Shown in pieces: positions 53,470 through 61,992 of a stretch of 64,000 bases of DNA (the stretch's first letter is position 1; each line of letters starts with the position of its first letter). This DNA is from Hyphomicrobium_A sp963812795. GTDB lineage: Bacteria > Pseudomonadota > Alphaproteobacteria > Rhizobiales > Hyphomicrobiaceae. Under the pieces are notes generated by a model that did no database searches, was not told where the DNA came from, and was given only the letters and a program-made list of their open reading frames with translations. The stretch covers positions 62,001 to 126,000 of the forward strand of contig CAWEWG010000014.1 in the NCBI GenBank assembly GCA_963812795.1, in the 5' to 3' direction. The position numbers and the translations under genes were made by a program.

Positions 53470-53605
53470 ATGTTCCCCGGGGCCTATAAGACTCGCAAGG
53501 GAGCTGTCCCTGGCCGAGACCGTGGTCTCGGACACACGGCGCCCACCTACTCTCGTAGGGACCAACGCGGGATCATCCGCTTCGACGGCCACCGCGGCAC
53601 TTTCA
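53470..53605 (+). ncRNA. ssrS: 6S RNA
   Basis: The 6S RNA locus is recognised by its position between zapA and fau (ygfA), conserved across Proteobacteria, and by its sequence features: GGCCTATAAGACTCGCAAGG near the 5' end, GGAGCTGTCCCTGGCCGAGA, the complementary CTACTCTCGTAGGGACC and the 3' half CGCGGGATCATCCGCTTCGA. The halves can fold into a long rod with a central open bubble, the form that mimics an open promoter and binds sigma-70 RNA polymerase. The ends are approximate. Confidence 0.78.
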
Positions 53606-53609
53606 TCGC

Positions 53610-54191
53610 ATGCAGACGGGCGAGGACAAACGGGCAGCAAGAACCCGGGCGCTCGCCCGTCGCGCTGCGGCCTTCGCGGCACACGGCCCTGCCGCCGGCG
53701 CGTCTCTCGCCGCACACGGCCTTTCATTCCTCGACTTAGCGCCCGGGGCCATCGTCTCCGGCTTTTCCGCCATTCGCGACGAGATCGATGCAGCGCCGTT
53801 GCTCGCGCGCCTGCACGCGGCAGGTTACCCGCTAGGCCTGCCGGTCATGCAAGGTAAAGGCCTGCCGCTCGTCTTCCGTGCCTGGAGCCCCGGCGATGCC
53901 ATGGGCACAGCGCAATGGGACATTGCCGAGCCACTGCCGGACAAGCCCGTGCTCGAGCCGGACGTGGTGCTGGTGCCGCTGCTCGCCTTCGACGCCGCAG
54001 GCCATCGCCTCGGCTACGGCGGCGGCTTCTACGATCGCACGCTTGCGCGCCTGCGCACCATTAAGCCTGTGGTAGCCGTGGGTGTGGCCTACGATGAGCT
54101 GAAGGTCGACGCCGTGCCGCATCGGAGCTATGACCAGCCCCTCGATTGGGTGCTGACGCCGTCAGGCCCGCTGCGCTGCTTAGGCACCTGA
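53610..54191 (+). CDS. fau: 5-formyltetrahydrofolate cyclo-ligase
   Basis: 193 residues. It converts 5-formyl-THF to 5,10-methenyl-THF with ATP. Family landmarks: a basic start KRAARTRALARRAA, SGFSAIRDEIDAAPLLARLH, GLPVMQGKGLPLVFRAW, and the C-terminal VLVPLLAFDAAGHRLGYGGG FYDRTLA. It is directly downstream of the 6S RNA, as in many bacteria, and touches the next gene (TGA immediately followed by ATG), so it is co-translated with ymdB-like phosphoesterase. Confidence 0.93.
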   Translation: MQTGEDKRAARTRALARRAAAFAAHGPAAGASLAAHGLSFLDLAPGAIVSGFSAIRDEIDAAPLLARLHAAGYPLGLPVMQGKGLPLVFRAWSPGDAMGTAQWDIAEPLPDKPVLEPDVVLVPLLAFDAAGHRLGYGGGFYDRTLARLRTIKPVVAVGVAYDELKVDAVPHRSYDQPLDWVLTPSGPLRCLGT

Positions 54192-55016
54192 ATGCGTCTC
54201 CTCTTTCTCGGCGATATCGTCGGTCGCACCGGCCGCAAGGCGGTTGTCGACGCGCTGCCCGGCCTGCGCCGGCGCTACGCGCTGGATTTCGTCATCATCA
54301 ACGGCGAGAACGCCGCCGGCGGGTTCGGCATCACCGAGGCGATCCTCGAGGAGCTGATCGAAGCCGGCGCCGACGCGGTGACGCTCGGCAACCACGCCTT
54401 CGATCAGAAGGACGCGCTCATATTTATCGAGCGCTACCCGCAACTCGTCCGCCCGATCAACTATCCCAAAGGCACGCCCGGACGCGGTGCCTCGCTCATC
54501 AAGACGCCGGAGGGGCTGGAGGTGCTGGTCATCAACGCCATGGGCCGCATCTTCATGCCGGAGATGGACGACCCGTTCCGCGCCATCGACGCCGAACTCG
54601 CGGCTTGCCGGCTCAAGCAGGGCGCCGACGCCATTTTCATCGACTTCCATGCCGAGGCGACGAGCGAGAAGCAGGCACTGGGCTACTTCGTTGATGGGCG
54701 CGCCACGGCCGTCGTTGGCACGCACACGCACGTGCCGACCGCGGACGACCGCGTGCTGCCGAACGGCACCGCCTACATTTCCGACGCCGGCATGTGCGGG
54801 GACTATAATTCGGTGCTCGGCATGGACATCGAGGAGCCAATCAACCGCTTCATCACCAAGATTCCGCGCCAGCGTTTCGAGCCGGCCGGCGGCCCGGCGA
54901 CGCTCTCGGGCCTCGCCATCGACATCGACGACAAGACTGGGCTTGCCAAAGCCTGCGGCGCGCTGCGCATCGGCCCGCACCTCGAACCCGCCACACCCGC
55001 GTTCTGGGAAGCCTGA
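54192..55016 (+). CDS. YmdB-family metallophosphoesterase (TIGR00282)
   Basis: 274 residues of the YmdB calcineurin-like phosphoesterase family; in Bacillus the family hydrolyses 2',3'-cyclic nucleotides. Metal-site elements: LFLGDIVGRTGR at the start, FVIINGENAAGGFG, TLGNHAFDQKD, FIDFHAEATSEKQ, VVGTHTHVPTADDR and SDAGMCGDYNSVLGMD. It lies directly after fau and upstream of yebC. The frame is intact. Confidence 0.92.
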   Translation: MRLLFLGDIVGRTGRKAVVDALPGLRRRYALDFVIINGENAAGGFGITEAILEELIEAGADAVTLGNHAFDQKDALIFIERYPQLVRPINYPKGTPGRGASLIKTPEGLEVLVINAMGRIFMPEMDDPFRAIDAELAACRLKQGADAIFIDFHAEATSEKQALGYFVDGRATAVVGTHTHVPTADDRVLPNGTAYISDAGMCGDYNSVLGMDIEEPINRFITKIPRQRFEPAGGPATLSGLAIDIDDKTGLAKACGALRIGPHLEPATPAFWEA

Positions 55017-55104
55017 ACTCGCCCCCCTCCGCCATCCCGGGCTTGACCGCCGGGGGGCGCCTCGCGCAATAAAATCGACAAAAATCGCCACATACGAGAG
55101 CGAC

Positions 55105-55854
55105 ATGGCCGGCCATTCAGCATTCAAGAACATCATGCACAAGAAGGGTCGCGCCGACGCGGCCCGCGCAAAGGCATTCTCCAAGCTGGGGCGCGAGATT
55201 ACGGTGGCGGCCAAAATGGGCAGCCCGGATCCCGACATGAACCCGCGCCTGCGCCTCGCCATCCAGGCGGCGCGCGCCGAGAACATGCCGAAGGACAACA
55301 TCGAGCGCGCCATCAAGAAGGCGGCCGGTGGAGATGCCCAAAATTACGAAGCGATCCGCTACGAGGGCTACGCGCCAGGAGGCGTCGCCGTCATCGCGGA
55401 GGCGCTCACCGACAACCGCAACCGTACCGGCGGTGCGGTGCGCGCCGTGTTCACCAAGTACGGCGGCAACCTCGGGGCGACTGGTTCGGTGTCGCACATG
55501 TTCGCGCATGTCGGCGAGATCACCTTCCCGGCCAGCGTCGGCTCGGCCGACGCGGTGCTCGACGCGGCGATCGACGCCGGCGCCGATGATGTCGTCTCCG
55601 ACGCGGACGGGCACGTCATTGCGTGCGCCTTCGAGAGCCTCGGCACGGTGACCAGCGCGCTGGAGGAGAAGCTCGGTGAGCCGCGGACGGTGAAAGCCAT
55701 CTGGAAGCCGAACCTGTCGACACCGGTCGACGAGGACAACGCGCAGAGCATCTTCAAGATGATCGCCATGCTCGAAGATGACGACGACGTGCAGAACGTC
55801 TACGCCAACTTCGACATCTCCGACGATATCCTCAAGAAGCTGACCGCGGCCTGA
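55105..55854 (+). CDS. YebC/PmpR-family transcription/translation factor
   Basis: 249 residues. Motifs: MAGHSAFKNIMHKKGRADAA at the N-terminus (usually MAGHSKWANI), PRLRLAIQAARAENMPKDNI, YEGYAPGGVAVIAEALTDNR and FTKYGGNLGATGSVSHMF. Family members act as DNA-binding regulators or, as more recently described, help ribosomes through proline stretches. Its position ahead of ruvC is conserved. The frame is intact. Confidence 0.95.
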   Translation: MAGHSAFKNIMHKKGRADAARAKAFSKLGREITVAAKMGSPDPDMNPRLRLAIQAARAENMPKDNIERAIKKAAGGDAQNYEAIRYEGYAPGGVAVIAEALTDNRNRTGGAVRAVFTKYGGNLGATGSVSHMFAHVGEITFPASVGSADAVLDAAIDAGADDVVSDADGHVIACAFESLGTVTSALEEKLGEPRTVKAIWKPNLSTPVDEDNAQSIFKMIAMLEDDDDVQNVYANFDISDDILKKLTAA

Positions 55855-55860
55855 GTCGCG

Positions 55861-56940
55861 CTACGCCGAGTGCAGCAGTTCGCGCTCGCGCTTGGGCTTT
55901 GCACCGCTGCGGCGCGCGGGCGGCGCATCCTTGCGCTTCGGCGACAGCTCGTGCATCACGGCGCGGAACACCGGCGGCGCGAACAAGACGTTGCGATGGC
56001 CAAGTCCTTCGAAGCTGATGAGTCGCGCCGACGGGTGCGCGGCGACGATCTCCTCGGCATTGTGGATCGGCACCTCGTCGTCATCGCGGCCGTGGATGAC
56101 GAGAATAGGCGCGTCGTTGTTCCGCATCAGCTCCGAGGAGGAGAACGTCGCCACGGGGCGATGGCCGACGCGTTCCAGATGGCGCTCGTAGGCGCGCTGT
56201 GCCGAAAACCCGAGCTTCAGATTGCGGCCGAAGTTGCGCGCCACCTCCGACAGCTTGTTCGGGCACGAGATGAGCACGAAGCGGCCGATCGACGGCCTGT
56301 GCTCCATCGGCGGTCCGCCCTCGGCAACGAGCAGTGACACGAAGCCACCGAACGAATGCGCGACGACGGCGTCGATAGGCCCGAAGTAATCGCAGACGGC
56401 GAGCATCGAGCGGGCGCAATCGGCAAGGTTGGTGCGGCGTCCCTCGCTCAGCCCGTGGGCGGGAAAGTCGAAGGCGATGACGCGCAGCCCCGAGCGGCGC
56501 AGCGGCTCGGTGAATGCGGTCATGAACGAAGCCTCGCTCGTCCAGCCGTGCACCAGCAGCACGGTGCCGCGCGGGGGGGCGTCCGGCTCGAAGATGTAGC
56601 TTTGCACCTCACCCGACGGGGTGGGGACGCGTTGCCACTTGGCGTTGCGCAAATGGAAGCGCGCCCGCGCCGTCAGATCCTCGTGATCGGGGGAGCGATG
56701 CTGGGAAAGTTCCGGCGTGCAGAAAATACGAAACGCCACGTCGCCGGCCATCGCCGGCGGCAGCTTGTCGAGCACGGTCGCCGCGCGCGGATGCGGGCAG
56801 CGGAGCGCCAGCGAGCGCTTCTCTTGTCGATCTCGTCTCACGGCGTACGCACTCTGCTGATTGGCGCAGCTCGAAATTTCCGGATGTGCTTCCCGGACGG
56901 CCGCGCCGACGGCGACCAGCGACGAATAATTGGAAACCAT
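55861..56940 (-). CDS. Alpha/beta hydrolase
   Basis: Up to 359 residues. The alpha/beta-hydrolase fold is clear from GTVLLVHGWTSEASFMTAFT, the nucleophile elbow VVAHSFGGFVSLLVAEGG, the acid in LVIHGRDDDEVPIHNAEEIV and the His in FEGLGHRNVLFAPPV. A preceding element, LDKLPPAMAGDVAFRIFCTP, is common in this subgroup, so the start lies upstream of it. The longest start (ATG at 56940) and a GTG at 56841 are both possible. The C-terminus is a basic tail (KRKDAPPARRSGAKPKRERE). The substrate is unknown. It is convergent with yebC. Confidence 0.82.
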   Translation of the reverse strand: MVSNYSSLVAVGAAVREAHPEISSCANQQSAYAVRRDRQEKRSLALRCPHPRAATVLDKLPPAMAGDVAFRIFCTPELSQHRSPDHEDLTARARFHLRNAKWQRVPTPSGEVQSYIFEPDAPPRGTVLLVHGWTSEASFMTAFTEPLRRSGLRVIAFDFPAHGLSEGRRTNLADCARSMLAVCDYFGPIDAVVAHSFGGFVSLLVAEGGPPMEHRPSIGRFVLISCPNKLSEVARNFGRNLKLGFSAQRAYERHLERVGHRPVATFSSSELMRNNDAPILVIHGRDDDEVPIHNAEEIVAAHPSARLISFEGLGHRNVLFAPPVFRAVMHELSPKRKDAPPARRSGAKPKRERELLHSA

Positions 56941-57124
56941 AAATACCCCGTGAAATTACGCCCGCAGATGCCATCGATCAACGCCCTTCCGGCAAATTTG
57001 GTGCCTGCGGCAGCTCGCCCCGGGGTCTTCGCCAAATGCTTGAAAGGGGCTGAAATTACGGGTCTGCGCATTAGGCACGGCAACAAATCGCTTCGGTGCT
57101 ATGCCGTTGCCCATGGGGGCTAGC

Positions 57125-57622
57125 GTGACACGCATCATCGGCATCGATCCGGGCCTGCGCCGCACCGGCTGGGGGGTCGTCGACAGCGACGGCGTGCGCC
57201 TCAGCTACGTCGCCAGCGGGCTCGTGACGACTGTGGCCGACACCGACCTCGCGTATCGGTTGCGCGAATTGTTCGAGGGCATCGCCAGTGTCATCGCCAG
57301 CTTCAAGCCGCACGAAGCCGCGGTGGAGGAGACGTTCGTCAACGACAACGCGCGCTCCACCTTGAAGCTCGGCCAGGCGCGGGGAATGGCGCTGCTGGCG
57401 CCGGCAATGGGCGGCTTGCTGGTCGCGGAGTATCCGCCGAACCTGATCAAGAAGTCGGTCACCGGCGCCGGTCATGCCGAGAAACGGCAGATCGAGGCGA
57501 TGATCGGTTTCCTGCTGCCGAAGGCGCGCGTGCAGAGCGCCGACGAGGCGGACGCGCTGGCGATCGCCATCTGCCATGCCAATCATCGCAAGAGTGCAAG
57601 ACTGGCGATGGCAATCAGGTAG
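57125..57622 (+). CDS. ruvC: Holliday junction endodeoxyribonuclease RuvC
   Basis: 165 residues from a GTG with GGGGG five bases upstream; an ATG at 57101 would add eight residues without a ribosome site. The catalytic acids are in TRIIGIDPGLRRTGWG, AVEETFVNDNARSTLKLGQA and SADEADALAIAICHA, giving D, E, D and D. It resolves Holliday junctions in recombination. ruvA follows after 82 bases; ruvB lies further down at 61993, with four other genes between. Confidence 0.95.
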   Translation: MTRIIGIDPGLRRTGWGVVDSDGVRLSYVASGLVTTVADTDLAYRLRELFEGIASVIASFKPHEAAVEETFVNDNARSTLKLGQARGMALLAPAMGGLLVAEYPPNLIKKSVTGAGHAEKRQIEAMIGFLLPKARVQSADEADALAIAICHANHRKSARLAMAIR

Positions 57623-57704
57623 GCGACTGTAGCCAGTAGGCACTAGCCAGTCGATAAACCCTTCCGATGCGTATTGCCTACTGCCCAATGCCCACGGAGT
57701 TCAC

Positions 57705-58319
57705 ATGATCGGCAAGCTCAAAGGCAAGGTCGACGCAATCGGCGAGAGCTTCTGCATCGTCGACGTCGGCGGCGTCGGCTACGAGGTGCAGGCGTCGGCG
57801 CGCACGCTGCGCAACATGAAAATCGGCGATGACGTATCGCTCACTATCGACACGCATGTGCGCGAGGACGCCATCCGCCTGTACGGTTTTGCCAGCGAGG
57901 TGGAGCGCTCGTGGTTCCGCACGCTGCAGAGTGTGCAAGGCGTCGGCTCCAAGGTGTCGCTGGGGCTGCTCGGGACGCTCTCGCCGCAGGATCTCGCCAA
58001 CGCTATTGCGCTTGGTGACTGGGGAAGCGTCGAGCAGGCGCCCGGCATCGGCAAGAAGCTGGCGCAGCGCATCGTCGCCGAGCTGAAGGACAAGGCGCCG
58101 GCATTGTCCGTTGCCGGTTTGCACCTGCCGAGCGGCAGCGCGGCGGCCCGAACGCCGGAGCAGGGCAACATCGCCGCCGAGGCGATCTCGGCGCTCTCCA
58201 ACCTCGGCTATCAGCCGGCGCAGGCTTCCGCTGCCATCGCTGTCGCCATGAAGGAGCTCGGTGACGAGGCCGATACCGCCAAGCTCATCCGCCGCGGCCT
58301 GAAGGAACTGGCACGCTAA
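57705..58319 (+). CDS. ruvA: Holliday junction branch migration protein RuvA
   Basis: 204 residues. The OB-fold start MIGKLKGKVDAIGESFCIVD and DVGGVGYEVQASARTL is followed by tandem helix-hairpin-helix motifs (TLQSVQGVGSKVSLGLLGTL and EQAPGIGKKLAQRIVAELKD). The C-terminal RuvB-binding domain is NIAAEAISALSNLGYQPAQA. A complete protein that tetramerises on the junction. Transcribed with ruvC. Confidence 0.96.
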   Translation: MIGKLKGKVDAIGESFCIVDVGGVGYEVQASARTLRNMKIGDDVSLTIDTHVREDAIRLYGFASEVERSWFRTLQSVQGVGSKVSLGLLGTLSPQDLANAIALGDWGSVEQAPGIGKKLAQRIVAELKDKAPALSVAGLHLPSGSAAARTPEQGNIAAEAISALSNLGYQPAQASAAIAVAMKELGDEADTAKLIRRGLKELAR

Positions 58320-58432
58320 CCGCGCCGATCACCGGGAGCTCAAGGCAACCGCGGTTGTGATTGCGCCGTCCAAACATGATAAAAGGCCGGCCTCATGCGT
58401 CGCATGCCGATGAACGCTAAGCTGAGTGCCTG

Positions 58433-58843
58433 ATGATAACCAACGCCCAACGTGCCCTGTGGACGTTCCTGATCTATGCGCTGGTGGGGCCCTTCTTCGC
58501 CGCGCTCGCCGTGCTCGTCCTCGTCGCACTCGCCTGGGCGTTCAATCTGACGAGCCTGCTCCCCGTCGAAGTCACCTCGCTGGGTGAGGTGGGCCTTTCC
58601 GTATTCGTCTGGTCCATCGTGCCGGCCTTGCTGACGGCGCTCGCCCTCGCCGGTGTCGTGTGGCGCACCGGCGGCTTCAACTGGCTGCTCGCCGTCGTCG
58701 TCGCCATCATCGCCTTCGCCATCGCCGCGATGGTGTTACCACTCGACCTCGACCACGCCCGCCCCTACCTCGCCTTCCTCGCCGGAATCGTTGCCTTGAT
58801 GGTGCGCCAGGCCCTGCTGCAGGCCGACATCATCGTCGAGTGA
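58433..58843 (+). CDS. Four-helix membrane protein of unknown function
   Basis: 136 residues with about four hydrophobic segments (10-37, 53-75, 82-101 and 107-123) and few charges, MITNAQRALWTFLIYALVGP at the start. It ends with LLQADIIVE. Function is unknown. It lies in the ruv neighbourhood but is not a known partner of it. Confidence 0.68.
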   Translation: MITNAQRALWTFLIYALVGPFFAALAVLVLVALAWAFNLTSLLPVEVTSLGEVGLSVFVWSIVPALLTALALAGVVWRTGGFNWLLAVVVAIIAFAIAAMVLPLDLDHARPYLAFLAGIVALMVRQALLQADIIVE

Positions 58844-58915
58844 GGGCGGGCACCCGCAACCAAATCTCGCAGCTGAGCGTTTCCCTTCACCTTCATGCGG
58901 AAAGGGAGACGATCC

Positions 58916-59395
58916 ATGCGTTGGGCAATCGCAATTGCGCTGGGCGTTCTCGCCCTGCCGGCCTCGGCGGCGATGCAAACCGACGTCGGCGTTCTCACAT
59001 GCACGCTCGCCGAGCACGGCGAAAAAGGCACCGAGCCCGACAGCCAGACGCGCGCCATGCTGTGCACCTTCAAGCCCAAGGGCACGGGGCCGGAGGAAAG
59101 CTACACCGGCGAAGTCAAGAAGGTCGGCTCGCAGACGGCGCTAACGGGCAAGCTGGTGCTGATCTGGGCGGTGATGGGTCCGTCCGATCGCAAGCTGCGT
59201 CCGGCGGTGTTGGAGCAGACGTATGTCGGCGAGCAGGCTGAAGACCCTTCCGACAAGGCGTCGGCGCCCAAGATGCTCGTCGGCGAAACCGACAAGGCTT
59301 ACGGATTGCAGCCGATCACCGACGATAAGCCCGGGTCGAACGGCAGTCAGAGCGTCACTGTCGTGCAGTTGCGCATCAAGTCGACCCCGAGCTGA
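58916..59395 (+). CDS. DUF992 exported protein
   Basis: 159 residues. The signal peptide MRWAIAIALGVLALPASAAM is followed by a DUF992 domain: QTDVGVLTCTLAEHG, RAMLCTFKPKGTGPEESYTG and TLGKLVLIWAVMG-like strands. The two cysteines of VLTC and MLC are conserved in the family and may pair. It is periplasmic, of unknown role and common in Hyphomicrobiales. Convergent with the S41 protease. Confidence 0.84.
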   Translation: MRWAIAIALGVLALPASAAMQTDVGVLTCTLAEHGEKGTEPDSQTRAMLCTFKPKGTGPEESYTGEVKKVGSQTALTGKLVLIWAVMGPSDRKLRPAVLEQTYVGEQAEDPSDKASAPKMLVGETDKAYGLQPITDDKPGSNGSQSVTVVQLRIKSTPS

Positions 59396-59405
59396 TCTGC
59401 TGCGT

Positions 59406-60653
59406 CTACGCGCCGTCGGCGAGGACGGCGATGGCCTTGTCGAGCTGCGGATCCTTGCCGGCGGCGTAGCGCACGTCGAACGGCACCTCGATCGATGGTG
59501 CCACGCCCACGCCCTCGACGCGCTCGCCGTCGACCGCGGCATCTTCCACAGCCATGATCAGCAGGCTGCCGTCGGACAACAGGAACGCGGTACCGGCGAG
59601 CAGCGCGCCCGCCGTGCGCTCACCGATGACCTGGCCGAAGCCGTTCTTCTTGAAACCATAGGCCAGCACTTCCTTGCCCGAGCGCGTGCCGCCATTGACC
59701 AGCATGGCGACCGGCTTGCCCCAGCGATAGCCGACGAGGTTGGTCGTGCCGTTGCGCCCCGTGAGCGCCAGCGTCGGCCCGTAGGTGTTGAATACGCTTA
59801 GATAGCGCGGGTGCGCGCCACCCCAGCCATCGCGCAGATCCCACACCAGCGCGTCGACGTCCTTGAGCTTGCCTTCGCTCAGCACTTCCTCGAGCTGCTG
59901 CTGGTATTCGTTGCCGGCGTACGACCAGACGCGCACGTAGCCGATGCGTTTGCCGTTCGCCTCGATGATGCGCGCGCTGCCGCGCAGTGCGGATTCGAAC
60001 GTCTCGCCGGGCTCGATCCATTGCGGCTCGACGACGATGCTCTTGGCTTCGCCCCCCGCTTCGCGGCGGACCTTCAGCGTCACCTTCTCGCCGATCTTGT
60101 TGCGGAACGAGCCGATCGGCGCGAACGGCTGATCGCCCGCCGACAGGATTTCATCGCCGGCGAGCAACCCGGCGCGGGCCGCCGGCATGTCGGGGAACAC
60201 TGCAGTGACGAACGTCTTGCCGTCGATGTTCTTGGTGAACATGCCGATGCCGGCATAGCGCACCTTGTCGCCGCGGAAGTGCTTGGGGATGTCGCGGCGC
60301 AGGGGATAGGAGAAGATGTCGACGAGCTCGTAGTAGCCGGTCTCGTCCGCCGTGTAGTGGTGCGTATGCGATGAACCGAGCTCGGCGAGCAACGCGTTGA
60401 TGGCTTCCGAACGCTGCGCATCCGTCTTGGCGCTGGCGTAGGCGAGGCGATGCTTCTTGCCCATCGCCTCCCAGTCGAGCCCCTTCATCTTCGGGTCGTA
60501 GAACTTGTCGCGCGCGATGCGCCAAGCTTCCTCGTAGACGGCGGTGGTCTCGGGCTTGGGCTCGTAGGCGCGCGCCTCGGGAAACGGCAGCACTTGCGCG
60601 CCGGCAACGGCCACGGCAACGGCTCCGGAGCGGACGAAAGCAGGCGCACGCAT
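59406..60653 (-). CDS. S41-family (C-terminal processing) peptidase with PDZ domain
   Basis: 415 residues. An N-terminal hydrophobic segment directs export. A helical region (residues 30-110) precedes a PDZ domain (about 130-200, containing VRYAGIGMFTKNIDGKTFVT AVF and GLLAGDEILSAG). The S41 domain follows (RIGYVRVWSYAGNEYQQQLE; DALVWDLRDGWGG; AMLVNGGTRSGKEVLAYGFK), with the probable nucleophile Ser in TRSGKE and a nearby Lys. It degrades or trims periplasmic proteins by family. It is intact. Confidence 0.88.
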   Translation of the reverse strand: MRAPAFVRSGAVAVAVAGAQVLPFPEARAYEPKPETTAVYEEAWRIARDKFYDPKMKGLDWEAMGKKHRLAYASAKTDAQRSEAINALLAELGSSHTHHYTADETGYYELVDIFSYPLRRDIPKHFRGDKVRYAGIGMFTKNIDGKTFVTAVFPDMPAARAGLLAGDEILSAGDQPFAPIGSFRNKIGEKVTLKVRREAGGEAKSIVVEPQWIEPGETFESALRGSARIIEANGKRIGYVRVWSYAGNEYQQQLEEVLSEGKLKDVDALVWDLRDGWGGAHPRYLSVFNTYGPTLALTGRNGTTNLVGYRWGKPVAMLVNGGTRSGKEVLAYGFKKNGFGQVIGERTAGALLAGTAFLLSDGSLLIMAVEDAAVDGERVEGVGVAPSIEVPFDVRYAAGKDPQLDKAIAVLADGA

Positions 60654-60754
60654 GTGTTGACCTCACGCTGTCGAATAGATGTCAGCAATGTAGGGATCGA
60701 AATCGACTATGCGAGGTCGAACTGCAGGCAGGTGCCGCTGGAGCGCCTTACAAA

Positions 60755-61147
60755 TCAGCAATCTTTGAACATCGACGTCATGCACAGCCACGTGTCTTGC
60801 ATGTTGCGCTGTACCTTCTCCAGAGCGCCGATCTCGTAGGTCTCTTCCCCGGCCGGGGTCAGCGCGCGCTGGTAGTCGGTGACGGTTACGGTGCGCGCAA
60901 AGCCCTCGCACTTGCCGCCCTCGGCCACCGGTAGCAGCGCGCACTTCTGATGCGCGCCATTCTTTGCCAGCACCTTGGCGCACATCTCGCCCTGCAACTG
61001 GGGAGCGATGTTGTACTTGTCGGACGGGAGCTCGACGCTGCAGCGGTAGGTGGCGGCGGGCTGCTCGCAAGCGACGCACATCTCGCCGGCACGCGACGGC
61101 ATGGCGGCGGCGGCGACGAAAGACGCAACAACGATGGCTCGATACAT
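60755..61147 (-). CDS. Small cysteine-rich exported protein, unknown
   Basis: 130 residues. The signal peptide MYRAIVVASFVAAAAMPSRA is followed by a mature part with eight cysteines, starting with a CVAC pair and ending C-terminally in Cys. Spacing is CVAC, C (YRC), C (EMC), C (KC), C (GKC), C (WLC) and C (KDC), which suggests several disulfides. No family is recognised. It lies between the S41 protease and the TMEM175 gene. Confidence 0.66.
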   Translation of the reverse strand: MYRAIVVASFVAAAAMPSRAGEMCVACEQPAATYRCSVELPSDKYNIAPQLQGEMCAKVLAKNGAHQKCALLPVAEGGKCEGFARTVTVTDYQRALTPAGEETYEIGALEKVQRNMQDTWLCMTSMFKDC

Positions 61148-61329
61148 TCTGGAACTCGCGATCTGAATGGCCGGCCCCGCTCGCCCCAGCCCCCTTCCAA
61201 GACGCTAACCCCATCCTCTAAGCCTGTGAAGAGGCAAGGATTTGGCCGCGATCATTGCGGCGGCGCAGCATTTCGTGAACGCCGATGCGATCTTGACGGC
61301 ATGGGCGAAGCAGCCCACCCAACGGGGAT

Positions 61330-61944
61330 ATGAGCGAAGCGAAGCAAACGCCCGACATCTACGGGTCCGAGCGCCTCATCGCCTTCACAGACGCAGTGAT
61401 GGCGGTTGCCATCACGCTGCTTGTGCTCGACCTGAAGTTGCCCGACGGGCTCACCGACGGCGATCTCTACGTCGCCATCCCCGCCCTGTCGCACGCCCTT
61501 TGGTGCTACGTCCTTAGCTTCATCGTCATCGGCCTATTGTGGATGGCGCACCACAACCAATTCGCCCACATCCGCGCCGTCGATGGCGTGCTGCTGTGGC
61601 TCAACCTGTTCTTCCTCATGGCCGTGGCGCTGATCCCGTTCACCACCAGCGTCATGAGCGATCATCAGACCGCCCTGCCAACCATGATGTACGCGGCAGT
61701 TCTGATGGCGATCGCGCTGCTGCTGGCAGCCATTTGGGGCTACGCCTGCCGGCGGCCTGAGCTGATTTCCACCGACGTGACCCCGGTCATGCGCCGGCAA
61801 GGCGTCATCGATCCGCTGTTCGTAGCCGCCGTGTTCGCCCTCTCCATCGGCGTCGCCTATGTGCAGGGCTCGGCCGCGGGCCAATGGACGTGGCTGCTGG
61901 CGGCTGTCGCCGGACCGGTGGCCAGCCGCCTTTCCCGCGTCTGA
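61330..61944 (+). CDS. TMEM175/DUF1211-family potassium channel-like protein
   Basis: 204 residues, six predicted transmembrane helices. The first helix has the family mark RLIAFTDAVMAVAITLLVLD, with the FTDAV (usually FSDGV) sequence that lines the pore in TMEM175 channels. Further helices include WMAHHNQFAHIRAVDGVLLW and NLFFLMAVALIPFTTSVMSD. Bacterial members are potassium-permeable tetramers, so ion transport is likely. It is just upstream of ruvB. Confidence 0.86.
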   Translation: MSEAKQTPDIYGSERLIAFTDAVMAVAITLLVLDLKLPDGLTDGDLYVAIPALSHALWCYVLSFIVIGLLWMAHHNQFAHIRAVDGVLLWLNLFFLMAVALIPFTTSVMSDHQTALPTMMYAAVLMAIALLLAAIWGYACRRPELISTDVTPVMRRQGVIDPLFVAAVFALSIGVAYVQGSAAGQWTWLLAAVAGPVASRLSRV

Positions 61945-61992
61945 GCCGGTCGTCTGCTTGACGCGGGCGGCGAAGCAGGTCAGGAACAAACC

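Noticed and set aside
52959..53470. CRISPR-like repetition near the zapA/6S region
   Set aside because: Only one pair of inverted arms is present; there is no array of direct repeats with spacers here or elsewhere in the window.
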